Notes: a model not told the origin generated them from the letters alone. Shown: positions 54,455-64,000, numbered from the stretch's first letter. The stretch: 64,000 nt of DNA from Pedinophyceae sp. YPF-701 (GCA_916048055.1 CAJZHL010000024.1:62001-126000); one strand, 5' to 3'. Numbers and translations are program-made.

Positions 54455-55891
54455 TCACTCCTCCCTCACCTGCCCGCCAACCACCGCCAGGGGCCGGCAC
54501 AGCTTGTACTCGGTCACCTCGACGCCCTTGAGACTCGCCTTGGACCCCGCGTCTGTCACGCCCACCCCGATCCCGCTGTGCCGCCCGTTTCCCACCACGT
54601 GGCTCCGCTCCACCGCCACGTGCGCGCCGCGCACAACCCTCACCCCGAACTCGCGGTGCCCGCGCAACTCGACGTCGGACCCGCGCACCTTGGACCCAGC
54701 ATCCGTCGCGAGGACGCCGTGGGCGCCGTTGTTGCGGAACGCGCACCGCCGGAGCCGCACACTCCCCCCCGCGTTGGCAAACACCCCCACGAGGCCGTTG
54801 TCGACGCAGGTGACGTCGTTCGCGGTGATCGCGCCGCGCTCGGTCGCGAAGACCGCGGAGTCCCTGTTCCCGAGCACCTCGCAGCCGTCGTCGAGCACCA
54901 TCGCCGCGCCCCCGTACGCCTGCGCCCCGTCGCGCGCATTGTGCCGCACGCGCGTCGCGCTCGCACGGACGTCCGCGCCGGTGCCCGCGAACACGCCGTC
55001 CATGCCGTTCGCCTCGGCCGTGCAGCTCGCGAGCGTCACCTGCGCGTCCGCCTGCGCGTGTGCGCCCGAGTTCCAGTTGCCCACAAACTGGCAGTTGGCG
55101 CAGGATACACTGACGCCGCGGCCCCGGGCGAGCAGCCCGGAGCCCATGTTGTTCACGAACGTGCAGTCCCGCGCGTGCACGTCGCCGCCGTTGACGTGCA
55201 GTCCGTCCACGTCCAACAGACCCCCCCCCTCTTTCGCTTCCGGGAACGCGTCGGGCGCGGAGCCGTTCGCGAACGTGCAGCGCTCGAAGACGACCGTGGC
55301 GCCGGGGGCGGCGCACAGGACGAGGCCCGTCGACGAGGTCTTCGCGTCGCTGCCGTCCGGCCGCTGCGGGACGCGGTGCGCGGCGGCGGTGCTGGACCCG
55401 AGGAACGCGACGTTGACGAAGCGCATCGCGGCCGCGCCCGCGAGCCCGCTGCCCTGCGGCGCAGCTTGGTGTGTTCGCTGCGCATAGGCGCGCGCGGCCG
55501 ACTCCTGGACGTGGAAGAAGTTGGTCGGGGGGGCGCTGGCGTCGGGCGCCTGGATGAGGACGGCGCCGTGCGTGATCGTGCAGTTGGAGATGGTTTTGTT
55601 TCCGGTCGTGAGCTTGACCCCGCCCGCGGGCGCGCCGCTGAGGTCGAGCACGCGGCCGCCGAAGTCGACCGAGCTGCCGGGGGCGCGCGTGGCGGCCTCG
55701 AAGTCCTGCAGAGTAACCATACCACGGCGGTCGAGTTCCGTCCTGTCGAGCGCCGCGGACACGGCGGGGTTGGAGGCCCCGGGACGCGCGTGCGACCCGC
55801 TGGATTCAAACGCATCTTCAGGGGACGCCCGAGAGGCCCGGCGCCGCTCGCGGGCGGCGGCCCGCTCCTGCTTCTTGCGCTGCGTGACCAT
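54455..55891 (-). CDS. BH8: beta-helix protein with BH7-type N-terminus
   Basis: 478 residues from ATG 55891, the start homologous to BH7; the frame is open to 56308 but that part is the shared non-coding 5' module. After the common 50 residues it has pre-helix VTLQDFEAATRAPGSS, cap DFGG at 76-79, ISNCTITHGAVLI, a long insert (RAYAQRTHQAAPQGSG...) and then solenoid rungs (VVFERCTFANGSAPDAF, VHARDCTFVNNMGSGLLARG). The C-terminus (VTEYKLCRPLAVVGGQVREE) differs from all other members and stops earlier. Confidence 0.85.
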   Translation of the reverse strand: MVTQRKKQERAAARERRRASRASPEDAFESSGSHARPGASNPAVSAALDRTELDRRGMVTLQDFEAATRAPGSSVDFGGRVLDLSGAPAGGVKLTTGNKTISNCTITHGAVLIQAPDASAPPTNFFHVQESAARAYAQRTHQAAPQGSGLAGAAAMRFVNVAFLGSSTAAAHRVPQRPDGSDAKTSSTGLVLCAAPGATVVFERCTFANGSAPDAFPEAKEGGGLLDVDGLHVNGGDVHARDCTFVNNMGSGLLARGRGVSVSCANCQFVGNWNSGAHAQADAQVTLASCTAEANGMDGVFAGTGADVRASATRVRHNARDGAQAYGGAAMVLDDGCEVLGNRDSAVFATERGAITANDVTCVDNGLVGVFANAGGSVRLRRCAFRNNGAHGVLATDAGSKVRGSDVELRGHREFGVRVVRGAHVAVERSHVVGNGRHSGIGVGVTDAGSKASLKGVEVTEYKLCRPLAVVGGQVREE

Positions 55892-56592
55892 GGTGAGCTG
55901 TTGCGGGCCCTCCCGAGAGCCTGCACGGCGCGAACAAGCGTCGGGCTCTTGAGAGCCAACCAACTCCGGCGCGTGCGGGGCAGCCGCAGGGGTCTCAGAG
56001 GCCTTGGCGCCCACGTCGAGCAGGGGATACGAATGTGAGGCGCGGCAGCGCACCTTTGACGGCCGGACAGATCGTCTGTCGGAGCCACACAGGGACTTGA
56101 GAAAGACACTACGTTCAGAAGCAGCGCACGTCCCTGACCTCGCCTTCGAGCGCTGCGTGGCCGTCGATTCCTCGCTCCGGACCAAGTGCCGCGGGTGCGC
56201 GCGACGCTCGTCGGAGGAACTGCGCGCGCCTCGGCGGACCCGTGTTGTTTCCCTGCCGCTGTCAGGTCTGACGACACCCCCGGCTCCTCGACTCCTCTCC
56301 CTCGACACCCGCGACCGCCCACCCGCACCGGCGTCTCGCGCACGAGGACTCCATCGTCAGGTCGTTGCGGGCTCACACCATCATCATCATCTCATTAGTG
56401 ATCTGATTTCTATTTATTCCAGCTCCCCTCTCCTTACCACCATCGATCACGCCGCACCACGCCGCACCACGCCCACGCACCGTTTTTCGTCCCTCGCCTC
56501 CGTCTGTCTATCCACGCACCATCCCCCGCCCACATTCCCCCGCTTCCCTCTGTCTCCATCAAAACCCCCCCCCTTCCCCCGCGTGCGGCAGC
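55892..56592. promoter_or_regulatory. BH8 promoter side and BH9 3' flank
   Basis: Positions 55892-56250 are the shared upstream module with BH7. On the minus strand near 56405-56420 lies GGAATAAATAG, a likely poly(A) signal about 180 bases after the BH9 stop. A similar TAAATAGAAA lies after BH8 (near 54180). Confidence 0.45.
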
Positions 56593-58335
56593 TCACGCGA
56601 GCTCGCACGCAGCAGCGGTCAGAGCGTCCATCCCTGCGCCGGAGCACCCCACATCCGCGCGCGTCCCCGCCCCGCCGCCGGGACCCCCCCCTGCCACGTC
56701 AGGACCTCCCGCCTCGCCGTTCAGCGTCAGCCGCGCACCCCTCCGCGCCGCCGCGCCCAGCTCGCCGTTGCGCGCGCACGTCACGCCCTCCACCGTGATC
56801 TCCGTCTCCGACCCCGACGCGCAGATCCCGTACGACGCGTTGTCCGTCACGGATCCCCCCCGGACCCTCACAACGGCGCCATTCGCAGCTGCGACGCCGA
56901 ACTCGGCGCACCGGGTGACCTCGACGTCCCGCAGCGCGACGCTTGTGCTGCGCGACTCGGCGAACACGCCCGTGCCGCCGCCGCTCACGCCGCAGCGCTG
57001 CAGCGCCACGTGTGCGCCGTCGCTCGCGCGGACGCCGCACAGGCCGTTCTTGTGCACCTCGAGGTCGGTCGCGAGCACCGACGACTCCGCGCCGGTAGCG
57101 AAGATGCCGAACTCCCCGTTCGCGCGGAGCGTCGACCCCGTCAGGCGGAGGAGGCCGCCCTTGGACACGTACGCCGCGCCGACGCCGCAGCCGTGGCAGC
57201 AGACGGCGGACGCGGTGAGGCTGCTGCTCTTCCCGGAGACAGCGAGCCCGACGGCGCTGCCGGCCACGCGCCCGCGGCGCACCTCGCACCGCCCCCCGCG
57301 CGCCACAGCGACCCCGCGCTGCCCCGACGCGCTCCGGCACTCCAGGTCGATCGCCGTGACCGTCGCGTTCGCGCCCTGCGCGACGACGCCGGCGTCGCGG
57401 CTCTCGATCATCCGGCAGGCGGTCAGCGCGATCGCGCCGTCCGCGGCCGCGTTGGCGCCGTGCCGCAGGTTCCCGCTGCACGTCACGCCCTCCGCGCGCA
57501 GCACCCCGCCGGCGCCGGCGAACAGGCCGTCCCAGCCGTTGTCCGCGGCCGTGCCGCCCGCGACCTCGACGGTCGCGCCGCCCCCGGCGTACACGCCCGC
57601 GTGGAGGTTCGACTCGAACGTCGAATTCGAAATTGCGACGCGGATACGCGCGCGGCCGACGAAGCCCGCGTGCAGGCCGGGGCCCTCGTTGTTCACGAAG
57701 CGGCAGTCCTCGACGCGCACGCTCCCGGACCACACGCTGAGCCCGGCGATCATGAAGGACGCCTCGTGCAGCGCCGCGTCCTCGGTGGCGGCGTCATGAT
57801 CATACACCCCCCCCCCGGTCTTGCTGGCGTCCGCGAAGGTGCAGCTCTGGAAACGGACGTCCGTCGCGCCCATCACGACCACGAGGCCGGTCTCGACCTC
57901 CGCGGGGCGCCCCGGCTGCGGCTTCAGGCGGTCGCGCGCCGCGCCCTGGGCGCGCCCCGCAAACGTGATGTTTCGGAACGTGGCGGCGCTGCTGGCGGGG
58001 ATGTTGACGAACCCGCCCTTGATCGTGCCGTTGCAGATCGTCTTGCGGCTGCTCACGATCGGAACGGCCTGCGAGCGACCCAGGCAGCTGATGTCCACGG
58101 TGCGGCCCGCAAGGTCGACCTCGCCGCCGTCGGGTGCGGCCCGCACGGCGCTCATGAAGTCGTGCAGGGACCACGTGGCGCCCGAGGGCTTCGTGGACGC
58201 GCCGGCGGGGGGCGGGGTCGTCCCTCGCTCGCACGGAGGCGCGTTCTCGTCTGCGGGGGCTGGTCCGTCGCGAGGGGCCGCGCCTGGCGCGCGCTGGCGC
58301 GCGCCTGCGCGTACGCGCCTCTTGGACGTCGTCAT
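56593..58335 (-). CDS. BH9: beta-helix protein
   Basis: 580 residues, ATG 58335 (MTTSKRRVRAGARQRAPGAA). Basic N-terminus, pre-helix WSLHDFMSAVRAAPDGG, cap DLAG at 74-77, ICNGTIKGGFVNI, TFRNITFAGRA, VRFQSCTFADASK, VRVEDCRFVNNEGPGLHAG and many further rungs. After the last rung (ITVEGVTCARNGELGAA) comes a Gly-rich tail of about 50 residues not seen in other members. No signal peptide. Belongs with BH10 and BH11 by its rung sequences. Confidence 0.87.
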   Translation of the reverse strand: MTTSKRRVRAGARQRAPGAAPRDGPAPADENAPPCERGTTPPPAGASTKPSGATWSLHDFMSAVRAAPDGGEVDLAGRTVDISCLGRSQAVPIVSSRKTICNGTIKGGFVNIPASSAATFRNITFAGRAQGAARDRLKPQPGRPAEVETGLVVVMGATDVRFQSCTFADASKTGGGVYDHDAATEDAALHEASFMIAGLSVWSGSVRVEDCRFVNNEGPGLHAGFVGRARIRVAISNSTFESNLHAGVYAGGGATVEVAGGTAADNGWDGLFAGAGGVLRAEGVTCSGNLRHGANAAADGAIALTACRMIESRDAGVVAQGANATVTAIDLECRSASGQRGVAVARGGRCEVRRGRVAGSAVGLAVSGKSSSLTASAVCCHGCGVGAAYVSKGGLLRLTGSTLRANGEFGIFATGAESSVLATDLEVHKNGLCGVRASDGAHVALQRCGVSGGGTGVFAESRSTSVALRDVEVTRCAEFGVAAANGAVVRVRGGSVTDNASYGICASGSETEITVEGVTCARNGELGAAARRGARLTLNGEAGGPDVAGGGPGGGAGTRADVGCSGAGMDALTAAACELA

Positions 58336-59257
58336 CTTGACGGGGCTCGGCGGGTTGGCGCGCTGGGCCCGTGTCGACGCCTGCAGAGCGCGTCGGGGGT
58401 TCGAAAATCGGCCTCAAAACTCGACTACGTCCCGGAAGGACGCGATCCGAGGCGGGATTCCCTGCTCGCAGACGCAGATGACTTCTGAACGACCCACCTG
58501 CTCCTGGCGGAAACGCCGCGAACGAAGCCGTAGAACGTCCGGCAGTCGACTCTGTCCAGGCAGGGAGGTCCGCTGCGTGGACGCGTCCGATCCTGCTTCA
58601 CGAAGCGAGCGGGCGTTCCCGCTCCTCGCGAGTGGCCGGCCCGCGCGCGCGCGCGGCCTGCTGGCCCCACAGCGCGGCCACCTGTAACGCGGCACCCCCC
58701 CACGCTGTCGACACCGTCAGGTACAACACCCCCCCAGACGTGCTGCACGGTACGGACCGGAGCTCAAGTGCCCGGGCCGCGCCTTGCGCGCGGCATGTCG
58801 GGCGCATCCCGTGGTCGCCTCAGCGAGAGGCAGCGCGTCCCCGGACTCTCGAGTCGCCCTGTGTGCGTGAGAGCGTGTGCGCCTTCTGGCACGGCCCGCA
58901 TGCGCTCGGGACGATTCTAGTGGTTTGTTGTCCTGTAACGGATCGTCGTTACTGTCTGAAACATCGCGGATACAGGAACGTTGCTCAACGGCGTTGCACG
59001 CGGCGTCCCAGCGGCTAGTGAGTGCCCGGGACGCAGCCGTGCATTGCTGCGGTCGAGAGCTTGCTGCGCCATGATTCCGGACTTGCACGATGCGGCGCGG
59101 TCATGGTGGACCTCGAGATGAGGATCCGCAGCGTTCGCGGGCTCCGGGGCCACCACGCGCGCTTCCCGCGCACGCCCTGCAAACACATGCTGCTTTGCGC
59201 GCACGCCCGTGACTGCTTCGCGGCCGTCTCCCGCTCCTGCGCAGGCGGAGAGCCGTC
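58336..59257. other. Intergenic BH9-orphan gene
   Basis: No gene supported. It should hold the BH9 promoter and the 5' part of the plus-strand orphan gene; a GCAG acceptor-like site sits at 59241-59244, 13 bases before its ATG, so a further exon may lie here. Confidence 0.4.
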
Positions 59258-59848
59258 ATGTCGTCCTGCAGCGACAGTGGGATCGCGAAATACGACGCGA
59301 TACTGCGGCGGGTGCAGTACGAAGGTGTCATGCAGCACGGCGACTGCTCGCAGTTCTGCGAACTCGTGGACTGCGACATCCCGCCCGACTGGGGGATCAT
59401 GGCCAAGCGGCTCAAGATGCACGACGCCCAGCAGCGCGCGAACATCAAGCCCCCGGCGAAAAGGAGGGACCAGCGCCTCGGAGGGAAAGCGCGCCAGGCG
59501 CCGCGGGGCGCGGACAAGAGCGAGGGCTCCGGCTCTGCGCGACGCGACGCGCACAGAGATGCCGGCGAGGCGGCGAACGTCGACAGCGCGCCCGGCGAGG
59601 GCCGCGGCGGAGCACCTCGAGCCGCACTGAGGCGCGCCACCGTCTCGCGCGACGAAGGGGGAGCGACATCGCCCCGGACCGCGGGGGACCCGCCGGCGGA
59701 CACAAGGCGGAAGCGGCGACGGGACCAGCGCGCACAGCAGGCTGCCGACGCGCGCCGACCGAAGCACGAACAACAACCAGACCCAGCACGTAGAGTAGTA
59801 ATTGACCACCCGCGCACGAAACGAAATGCGGCACATCCTCCAGACTAG
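59258..59848 (+). CDS. Orphan gene of unknown function
   Basis: 196 residues, the only plus-strand gene besides DYNLRB. The N-terminal ~70 residues look folded (KYDAILRRVQYEGVMQHGDC, then CELVDCDIPPDWGIMAKRLK); the rest is Arg/Ala/Asp-rich and probably disordered. Codons end mostly in G or C and amino-acid usage is balanced at the N-terminus, unlike shadow frames nearby. I do not recognise the family. The last ~20 codons run through the 40-base repeat, and it ends 44 bases from the convergent BH10 stop. A splice acceptor just upstream means an upstream exon is possible. Confidence 0.55.
   Translation: MSSCSDSGIAKYDAILRRVQYEGVMQHGDCSQFCELVDCDIPPDWGIMAKRLKMHDAQQRANIKPPAKRRDQRLGGKARQAPRGADKSEGSGSARRDAHRDAGEAANVDSAPGEGRGGAPRAALRRATVSRDEGGATSPRTAGDPPADTRRKRRRDQRAQQAADARRPKHEQQPDPARRVVIDHPRTKRNAAHPPD
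59792..59831. repeat. 40-base identical repeat, copy 2
   Basis: Identical to 31277-31316. Here it forms part of the 3' end of the orphan gene's reading frame and lies 61 bases beyond the BH10 stop codon. Confidence 0.75.
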
Positions 59849-59891
59849 AACCAGCCATGTTACACGCACAGAGGACGAGTTCCGCGCTCGT

Positions 59892-61406
59892 CTACGCCAC
59901 GTCCTCGCCGTCGACCGTCACCCTGCCCCCCCCGCTCGCCGCCGCGTCCCCCGCCCCGTTGCGCGCCTGCACCGTCCCCACCAGCGCCACCTCCGACCCC
60001 CCCCCCTCCGCCGCGACCCCGCGCCCCGCGTTGTCCGTCACGCTCCCGCCCCGCACCGCCACCGTCGCGCCCGCGCGCGCCACCACCCCCACCCCCTCGC
60101 ACCGCGTCACCTCCACCCCCGCCAACGCCACCCGCGCGCCCTCCTGCGCACACACCCCCGTGCGGCTCCCGCTCACGCCGCACCGCTCCAGGTCGACCCG
60201 CGCGCCCTCGCGCGCGAGCACCCCGAACGCGCCGTTCTTGTGCACCTCGACCCCCGACGCCCGCACCGTCGCCGCGTGCGCCATCACGCCAAACGCGTGG
60301 TTGCTGCGCAGCGTCGCGTCCTTGAGCACGAGCGAGCCGCCCGTGAGCGCCGAGGCGCCGCCCGTGCCGCAGTCCTCGCACACCACGCCGCTCGCCGTCA
60401 GCACGGACCCGCGGCCCCGCACCTGCAGCCCCGGCGCGAACGTTGCCATCGAGCCGCCGCGGACCGCGCCCTCCGCGCCCTCCGCGACGCTGACGCCGCA
60501 CTGCCCGCTCTTGCAGCGGCACGCGAGGTCCGTCGCCGTCACCTTCGAGCCGGCGCCTGCCGCGCCGGCCCCGTGCTCGCCGTTGTCTGTCATGCGGCAC
60601 TCGCTGACCGTCACCTCGCCCCTGTGCTCCGCCGCGACGCCGTTGCGCAGGTTCCCGGTGCAGGTCGTCGCGGTCGCGCGCACGTGGCCGCCCGAGATCG
60701 CCTGCAGCCCGTCGAGGCCGTTGCCGTCAGACCTGGAGTTGACCAGGCTGACTAAGGCCCCCTTCTGCGCGACCACGCCGGAGAGGCAGTTGTCCTTGAA
60801 GTCCGAGTCGACGACGGTGACGGCGGACCGCCCCGACGCGCACAGCCCGTTGCCCATGTTGTTAACGAAGCGGCAGTTGTTTATTTGAACAATCGAGTCC
60901 TCGACGCACAGACCCGGGTTGATGTGGTGGTACGCGCCGTCCCGCACGACGCTCCGCACGATCGAGCTGTCCGCGTTGACGAACGTGCAGTTCTCGAAAC
61001 ACACCCCCTGCACCTCCGTGACCGTCACCAGCGCCGTCATCATGCCCTGGGACACCCCCGGGGTGCTCCGCGGCGCGCCGCGCGCGGTGCCCGTGCCCGC
61101 GCCGCGAAACGTCACGTTCTCGAACCGGAAGTTCGACGTCGGCATCGGCGCCCCATCACCTACCGTGCGGTTATACACGAACCCGCCCCTGATCGAGCCG
61201 TTGCGGATCGTCTTGTTCGAACCGCAGACCTCGAGGCAGCCCGTCGAGCGCGATAGGTCGCCCAGGTCGAGCGTGCGCCCGCGGAGGTCGAGGACGTCGC
61301 CGAGGGTGGCGGAGGCGGCCGCGAACTCCGCGGGCGTGATGTGGGACGCGGCGTTCCGGCCCCGCCGGAGACCCCCGCCGCGCCTCGGCGCGCGGTTCGT
61401 GCCCAT
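59892..61406 (-). CDS. BH10: beta-helix protein
   Basis: 504 residues from ATG 61406 (MGTNRAPRRGGGLRRGRNAA); the frame is open to 61574 but only from a TTG. Pre-helix ITPAEFAAASATLGD, cap DLRG at 40-43, IRNGSIRGGFVYN, NFRFENVTFRGAG, VCFENCTFVNADSSI, IQINNCRFVNNMGNGLCASG, later rungs very regular (GVEVHKNGAFGVLAREGARV, LERCGVSGSRTGVCAQEGAR). End GGRVTVDGEDVA, which the relic at 30926 resembles. No signal peptide. Confidence 0.87.
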   Translation of the reverse strand: MGTNRAPRRGGGLRRGRNAASHITPAEFAAASATLGDVLDLRGRTLDLGDLSRSTGCLEVCGSNKTIRNGSIRGGFVYNRTVGDGAPMPTSNFRFENVTFRGAGTGTARGAPRSTPGVSQGMMTALVTVTEVQGVCFENCTFVNADSSIVRSVVRDGAYHHINPGLCVEDSIVQINNCRFVNNMGNGLCASGRSAVTVVDSDFKDNCLSGVVAQKGALVSLVNSRSDGNGLDGLQAISGGHVRATATTCTGNLRNGVAAEHRGEVTVSECRMTDNGEHGAGAAGAGSKVTATDLACRCKSGQCGVSVAEGAEGAVRGGSMATFAPGLQVRGRGSVLTASGVVCEDCGTGGASALTGGSLVLKDATLRSNHAFGVMAHAATVRASGVEVHKNGAFGVLAREGARVDLERCGVSGSRTGVCAQEGARVALAGVEVTRCEGVGVVARAGATVAVRGGSVTDNAGRGVAAEGGGSEVALVGTVQARNGAGDAAASGGGRVTVDGEDVA

Positions 61407-63688
61407 GCCTGCGGCTACTTTTTCCCGGGAGGCCGACGTGTTGATGTACGACTTCACTGAATCCGTCGCACCCCCGCCCGCCACCGAGACCCCAGTTCCG
61501 ACGCCAGTTCCCACAGCATCACCTGCCGTTCCGGGCAGTCTCAGTCGTTCGCCGTACGCGCTCGCCAGCAACAAGGAAGGCTACACGCAAGGCTGGTCGA
61601 GGCGAACGGGCGACAAAAGATGCACCGTACCTGCCGTTCCCGCGGGACGCACGTGGGTCTCGATCGACGCTCGGAGACACCACCTGCGCGACGGCGCGTG
61701 GCTCCCGCGTCGGTGCCTGCGCGGCGGGTTGAGCGTTGCGTGAGTGGGACCAGGGCCGATCGCTGCCGTGTGACCGGGGGCACGCGCGCTGAAGCACTCG
61801 TCGGAATCGCGTGAATTTTGCGCAGCCCTGTGCCGCACCTGCGACGTCCGGGACGCTGCTGACGGCGCTTGCGACGCCCGAGGTAGTTGGTCGGATCCCG
61901 CGTTCCTGCGCACGCCTGACGTCGAGCGGACCGACTCCACGGGCCAAGCGTTCTCGAACTACGCGAACTCGCGCGCCGGGCGCCCGAACGTCGACGTCAC
62001 GGCGCCGGATCGACACGCGTCAGGCCCCGTCGACACCGCTGCACTCCCCCACCTGACGCTCACGATCCCCGACCGCCCTCGCGCAGGAGAGTCCAACTGC
62101 GAGCTGCCGGCGGCACGCGTCCCATCCCTCGCGACATGCGCGGCAGACCGCGTCGCAGTAGCGTCGCCGCTCGCGCAACGTTACCGGCACGCGCTCATGT
62201 CGTGCGGCGTGCTCGCGCCACCGCTCTGCACTGCACAGCTCGATCCCGGACGGCAGTCCGGCGGTGGTTCGATGCGGACTGCAGGGTCCACCACGCTACG
62301 GAACGGCGACTGACACTGTTGTTGTAACCTTCAGGCAAAAGATTACAGTAGCAATGCGCTGCCGTCTCGGTCGCGCGGCGAGCACATGCAGGTCGCTACG
62401 TGCGTGCTCGAAAGGTCGGGGGCCAATCGGCGGTGTTCAGGATCGGGGTATGTTCAAGTGGGGGGGGGGCAGTGGCACTGAGTGCGGCGGGGCCCGCTTG
62501 CACGCTCGCGCTCGTGGCGGCTGCTGCCAGGGTCTGACACTTCCTGACGAACGCACGCAGTAAAGCCGCTGATGGGCGCGGGAACTGCGGCCGGACCTGC
62601 CCCAAACAAACCGCGCAGACAAAGCCCAGCGAAACCGGCCCTCAGTGCAGGGGCGGCGGACCGGCGCGCGACGAGGTGCAACTACCTGCCTCACACGTCC
62701 AGCACGGAGCGTTTGCACGGCCCGCGCTGGCGCCAGCGCCCTGCGCTGCTGCCTGCGATACTCGCACGGCCTCTAGTCTGCGTTGCGGGCGTAGATGGCG
62801 CCACGATGCGATGATACGCACGGTGCCTGACTACTCCGCACTCGCTCCAGCTCGCGGCAACGTTGCGCGCCCCACCCATGCGCCCAGAGGCCCCCACGGC
62901 ACTCCCCCGCCGGGCTGTGTTGGTGCACCCCGCAGTGCCTCCACGGGGCCCTGGGGCGCCGCGTGCGCGGTGGCCGTGTAACTACTGCCATTGCGCGCTC
63001 GTCGCTGCGCTTTGGGTTCTACATGAGCCTGTGCGCACAAGCGGGCAAGGGGTAGCACTGCCTGCGGTGCAGTGCTGCTGCGCAGCGAGGACCAGGGGCC
63101 GCACCTATGTGCGGAGCGAGTTGTTTGAATGCCAAGGTGTCGGTTGGACGATAGCGAGGTGCACGGGGTCCGTTGCACTGGACGTGGGGCCTCGGTTGGC
63201 TGTTGGTGGAGCAACCGACCCTGCCGCTGCGACGTGGGCGCGCGCAACGCCGCTCGCCGGCAGCGGGCAGAGCCACACATGCCGAGCGCTGTCCTCGGAC
63301 TCGCGAGCGCGCCGCAGCCCGCGCTGTCTCAGGCGCAGTGAGCTGCAGCACGCGCAGAGCACAGTGCGTTTCAGCACCTCGCACCTCGCCCGCGGGCTGT
63401 GCCCGGCGCCGCAGCGCAGCCCGCCATCGAGGCATGTGAGCCCGCGGCGCTCCGGCCTCCTTTCCGTCTTTCGCATCCCCCTCCGTCCCATGAACAGCGC
63501 AGCGCGGACGCAACGGGGGAGTCTCAGCCGACGACGCAGGTCCACTCGCGGGGAGCACCCCCACTCGCTTCCCTTTGCCCGGAACGCGCGGCACGCTCAC
63601 ACCTGCGAGCCGCCGCCCGCTATCCTAGCGTCCGTCCTCCGCCTACACGGCCCGCAGTGCGTCCTTCTCAACTCCCCCCTGACTCGCA
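61407..63688. other. Intergenic BH10-BH11
   Basis: About 2.3 kb with no gene I can support. A weak fourth copy of the dispersed block (CACGGCACTCCCCCGCCGGG) lies at about 62850-62960. A G-run at 62461-62469 and scattered short ORFs have no other support. Confidence 0.45.
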
Positions 63689-64000
63689 TCAGTGGAGCAC
63701 GCGGCCGTCCACCGTGACGCTCGCCCCGTGGCTCGCCTCCGCCGCGGCCCGCCCGTTGCGCGCGCAGTCCACGTTGTCGACCGTCATCACCGTCCCGGGG
63801 CCATCAGCGCAGCATCCGAAGGCCTCGTTCTGCGTCACGCTGCCCCCGCGCATCACGAGCTCCGCGCCCTCGCTCGCCTCGACGCCAGACGTGCACCGCG
63901 TCACGCTGACGTCCTTCAGGTAGGCGCGCGACCTGCCGCCCTTCGCGTGCACGCCGCTGCGGCTCCCGGTGATGCTGCCACCCTCCAGGCTGACTTGCAC
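63689..64000 (-). CDS. BH11: beta-helix protein, C-terminal part only
   Basis: The last 103 codons of a gene running off the right edge. Rungs VSLEGGSITGSRSGVHAKGG, VTRCTSGVEASEGAELVMRG and VDNVDCARNGRAAAEASHGA, end SVTVDGRVLH; closest to BH9/BH10. It shows that the array continues to the right. Confidence 0.85.
   Translation of the reverse strand: MQVSLEGGSITGSRSGVHAKGGRSRAYLKDVSVTRCTSGVEASEGAELVMRGGSVTQNEAFGCCADGPGTVMTVDNVDCARNGRAAAEASHGASVTVDGRVLH

Noticed and set aside
53583-55487. 634-codon open frame on the plus strand.
   Set aside because: It runs antisense to BH8 and the BH8 promoter; its composition (Pro/Ser/Arg/Thr) is that of a reverse shadow in GC-rich DNA, and it has no domain.
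1-64000. CRISPR arrays, bacterial operons, Shine-Dalgarno sites, rRNA genes.
   Set aside because: None seen; the window is intron-bearing eukaryotic DNA without short evenly spaced direct repeats.

Overview
The window is nuclear DNA from a GC-rich, intron-bearing eukaryote. The evidence is a 12-exon RNA helicase gene, a 10-exon ER peptidase gene, GT...AG introns of about 90-340 bases (one of 852), and Kozak-like starts. A dynein roadblock light chain suggests a lineage that keeps dynein, so a flagellated protist or alga is likely. I cannot name the species.

The layout is two lineage-specific tandem gene arrays on either side of a small block of conserved genes. Positions 1-18.6 kb hold six head-to-tail, minus-strand genes for F-box-like/leucine-rich-repeat (LRR) proteins. 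LRR-A to C repeat every ~2.9 kb and LRR-D to F every ~4.2 kb, each with its intergenic DNA. Each LRR gene has one short first exon, a 122-182-base phase-0 intron ending in GCAG, and one long exon for the rest. In LRR-A and LRR-C the first coding exon is only the ATG.

Positions 19.1-30.5 kb hold the conserved block: MTR4 (exosome helicase, minus), an ERMP1-like M28 metallopeptidase (minus), and divergently a DYNLRB/roadblock gene (plus) whose ATG is also cut off from the rest by an intron. Spliced models of MTR4 (exons 2-12) and ERMP1 keep frame throughout and match the usual family lengths.

Positions 30.9-64 kb hold ten full-length minus-strand genes (BH1-BH10), a frameshifted relic, and a partial eleventh gene at the right edge, all for right-handed parallel beta-helix proteins (about 480-580 residues). 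They share a short, mostly basic N-terminus, an alpha-helical pre-helix segment, a D-[LF]-x-G cap, many 22-25-residue rungs and a conserved C-terminus. No signal peptide or membrane segment is visible. Genes BH2-BH5 and BH7-BH8 share promoter/N-terminal modules, and BH2 is a mosaic of BH3-like and BH5-like halves, which points to exchange between paralogues. One small orphan gene (plus, 59.3-59.8 kb) lies between BH9 and BH10.

The possible undescribed system is this pair of diversifying solenoid-protein repertoires (LRR and beta-helix). Their function is unknown; a role in recognition or allorecognition is inference only. Other structure: a 98-base hairpin at 52.55 kb, an identical 40-base repeat downstream of two beta-helix genes, dispersed ~450-base intergenic blocks, and an unusual splice signal (GTNCG-type donors, invariant GCAG acceptors).
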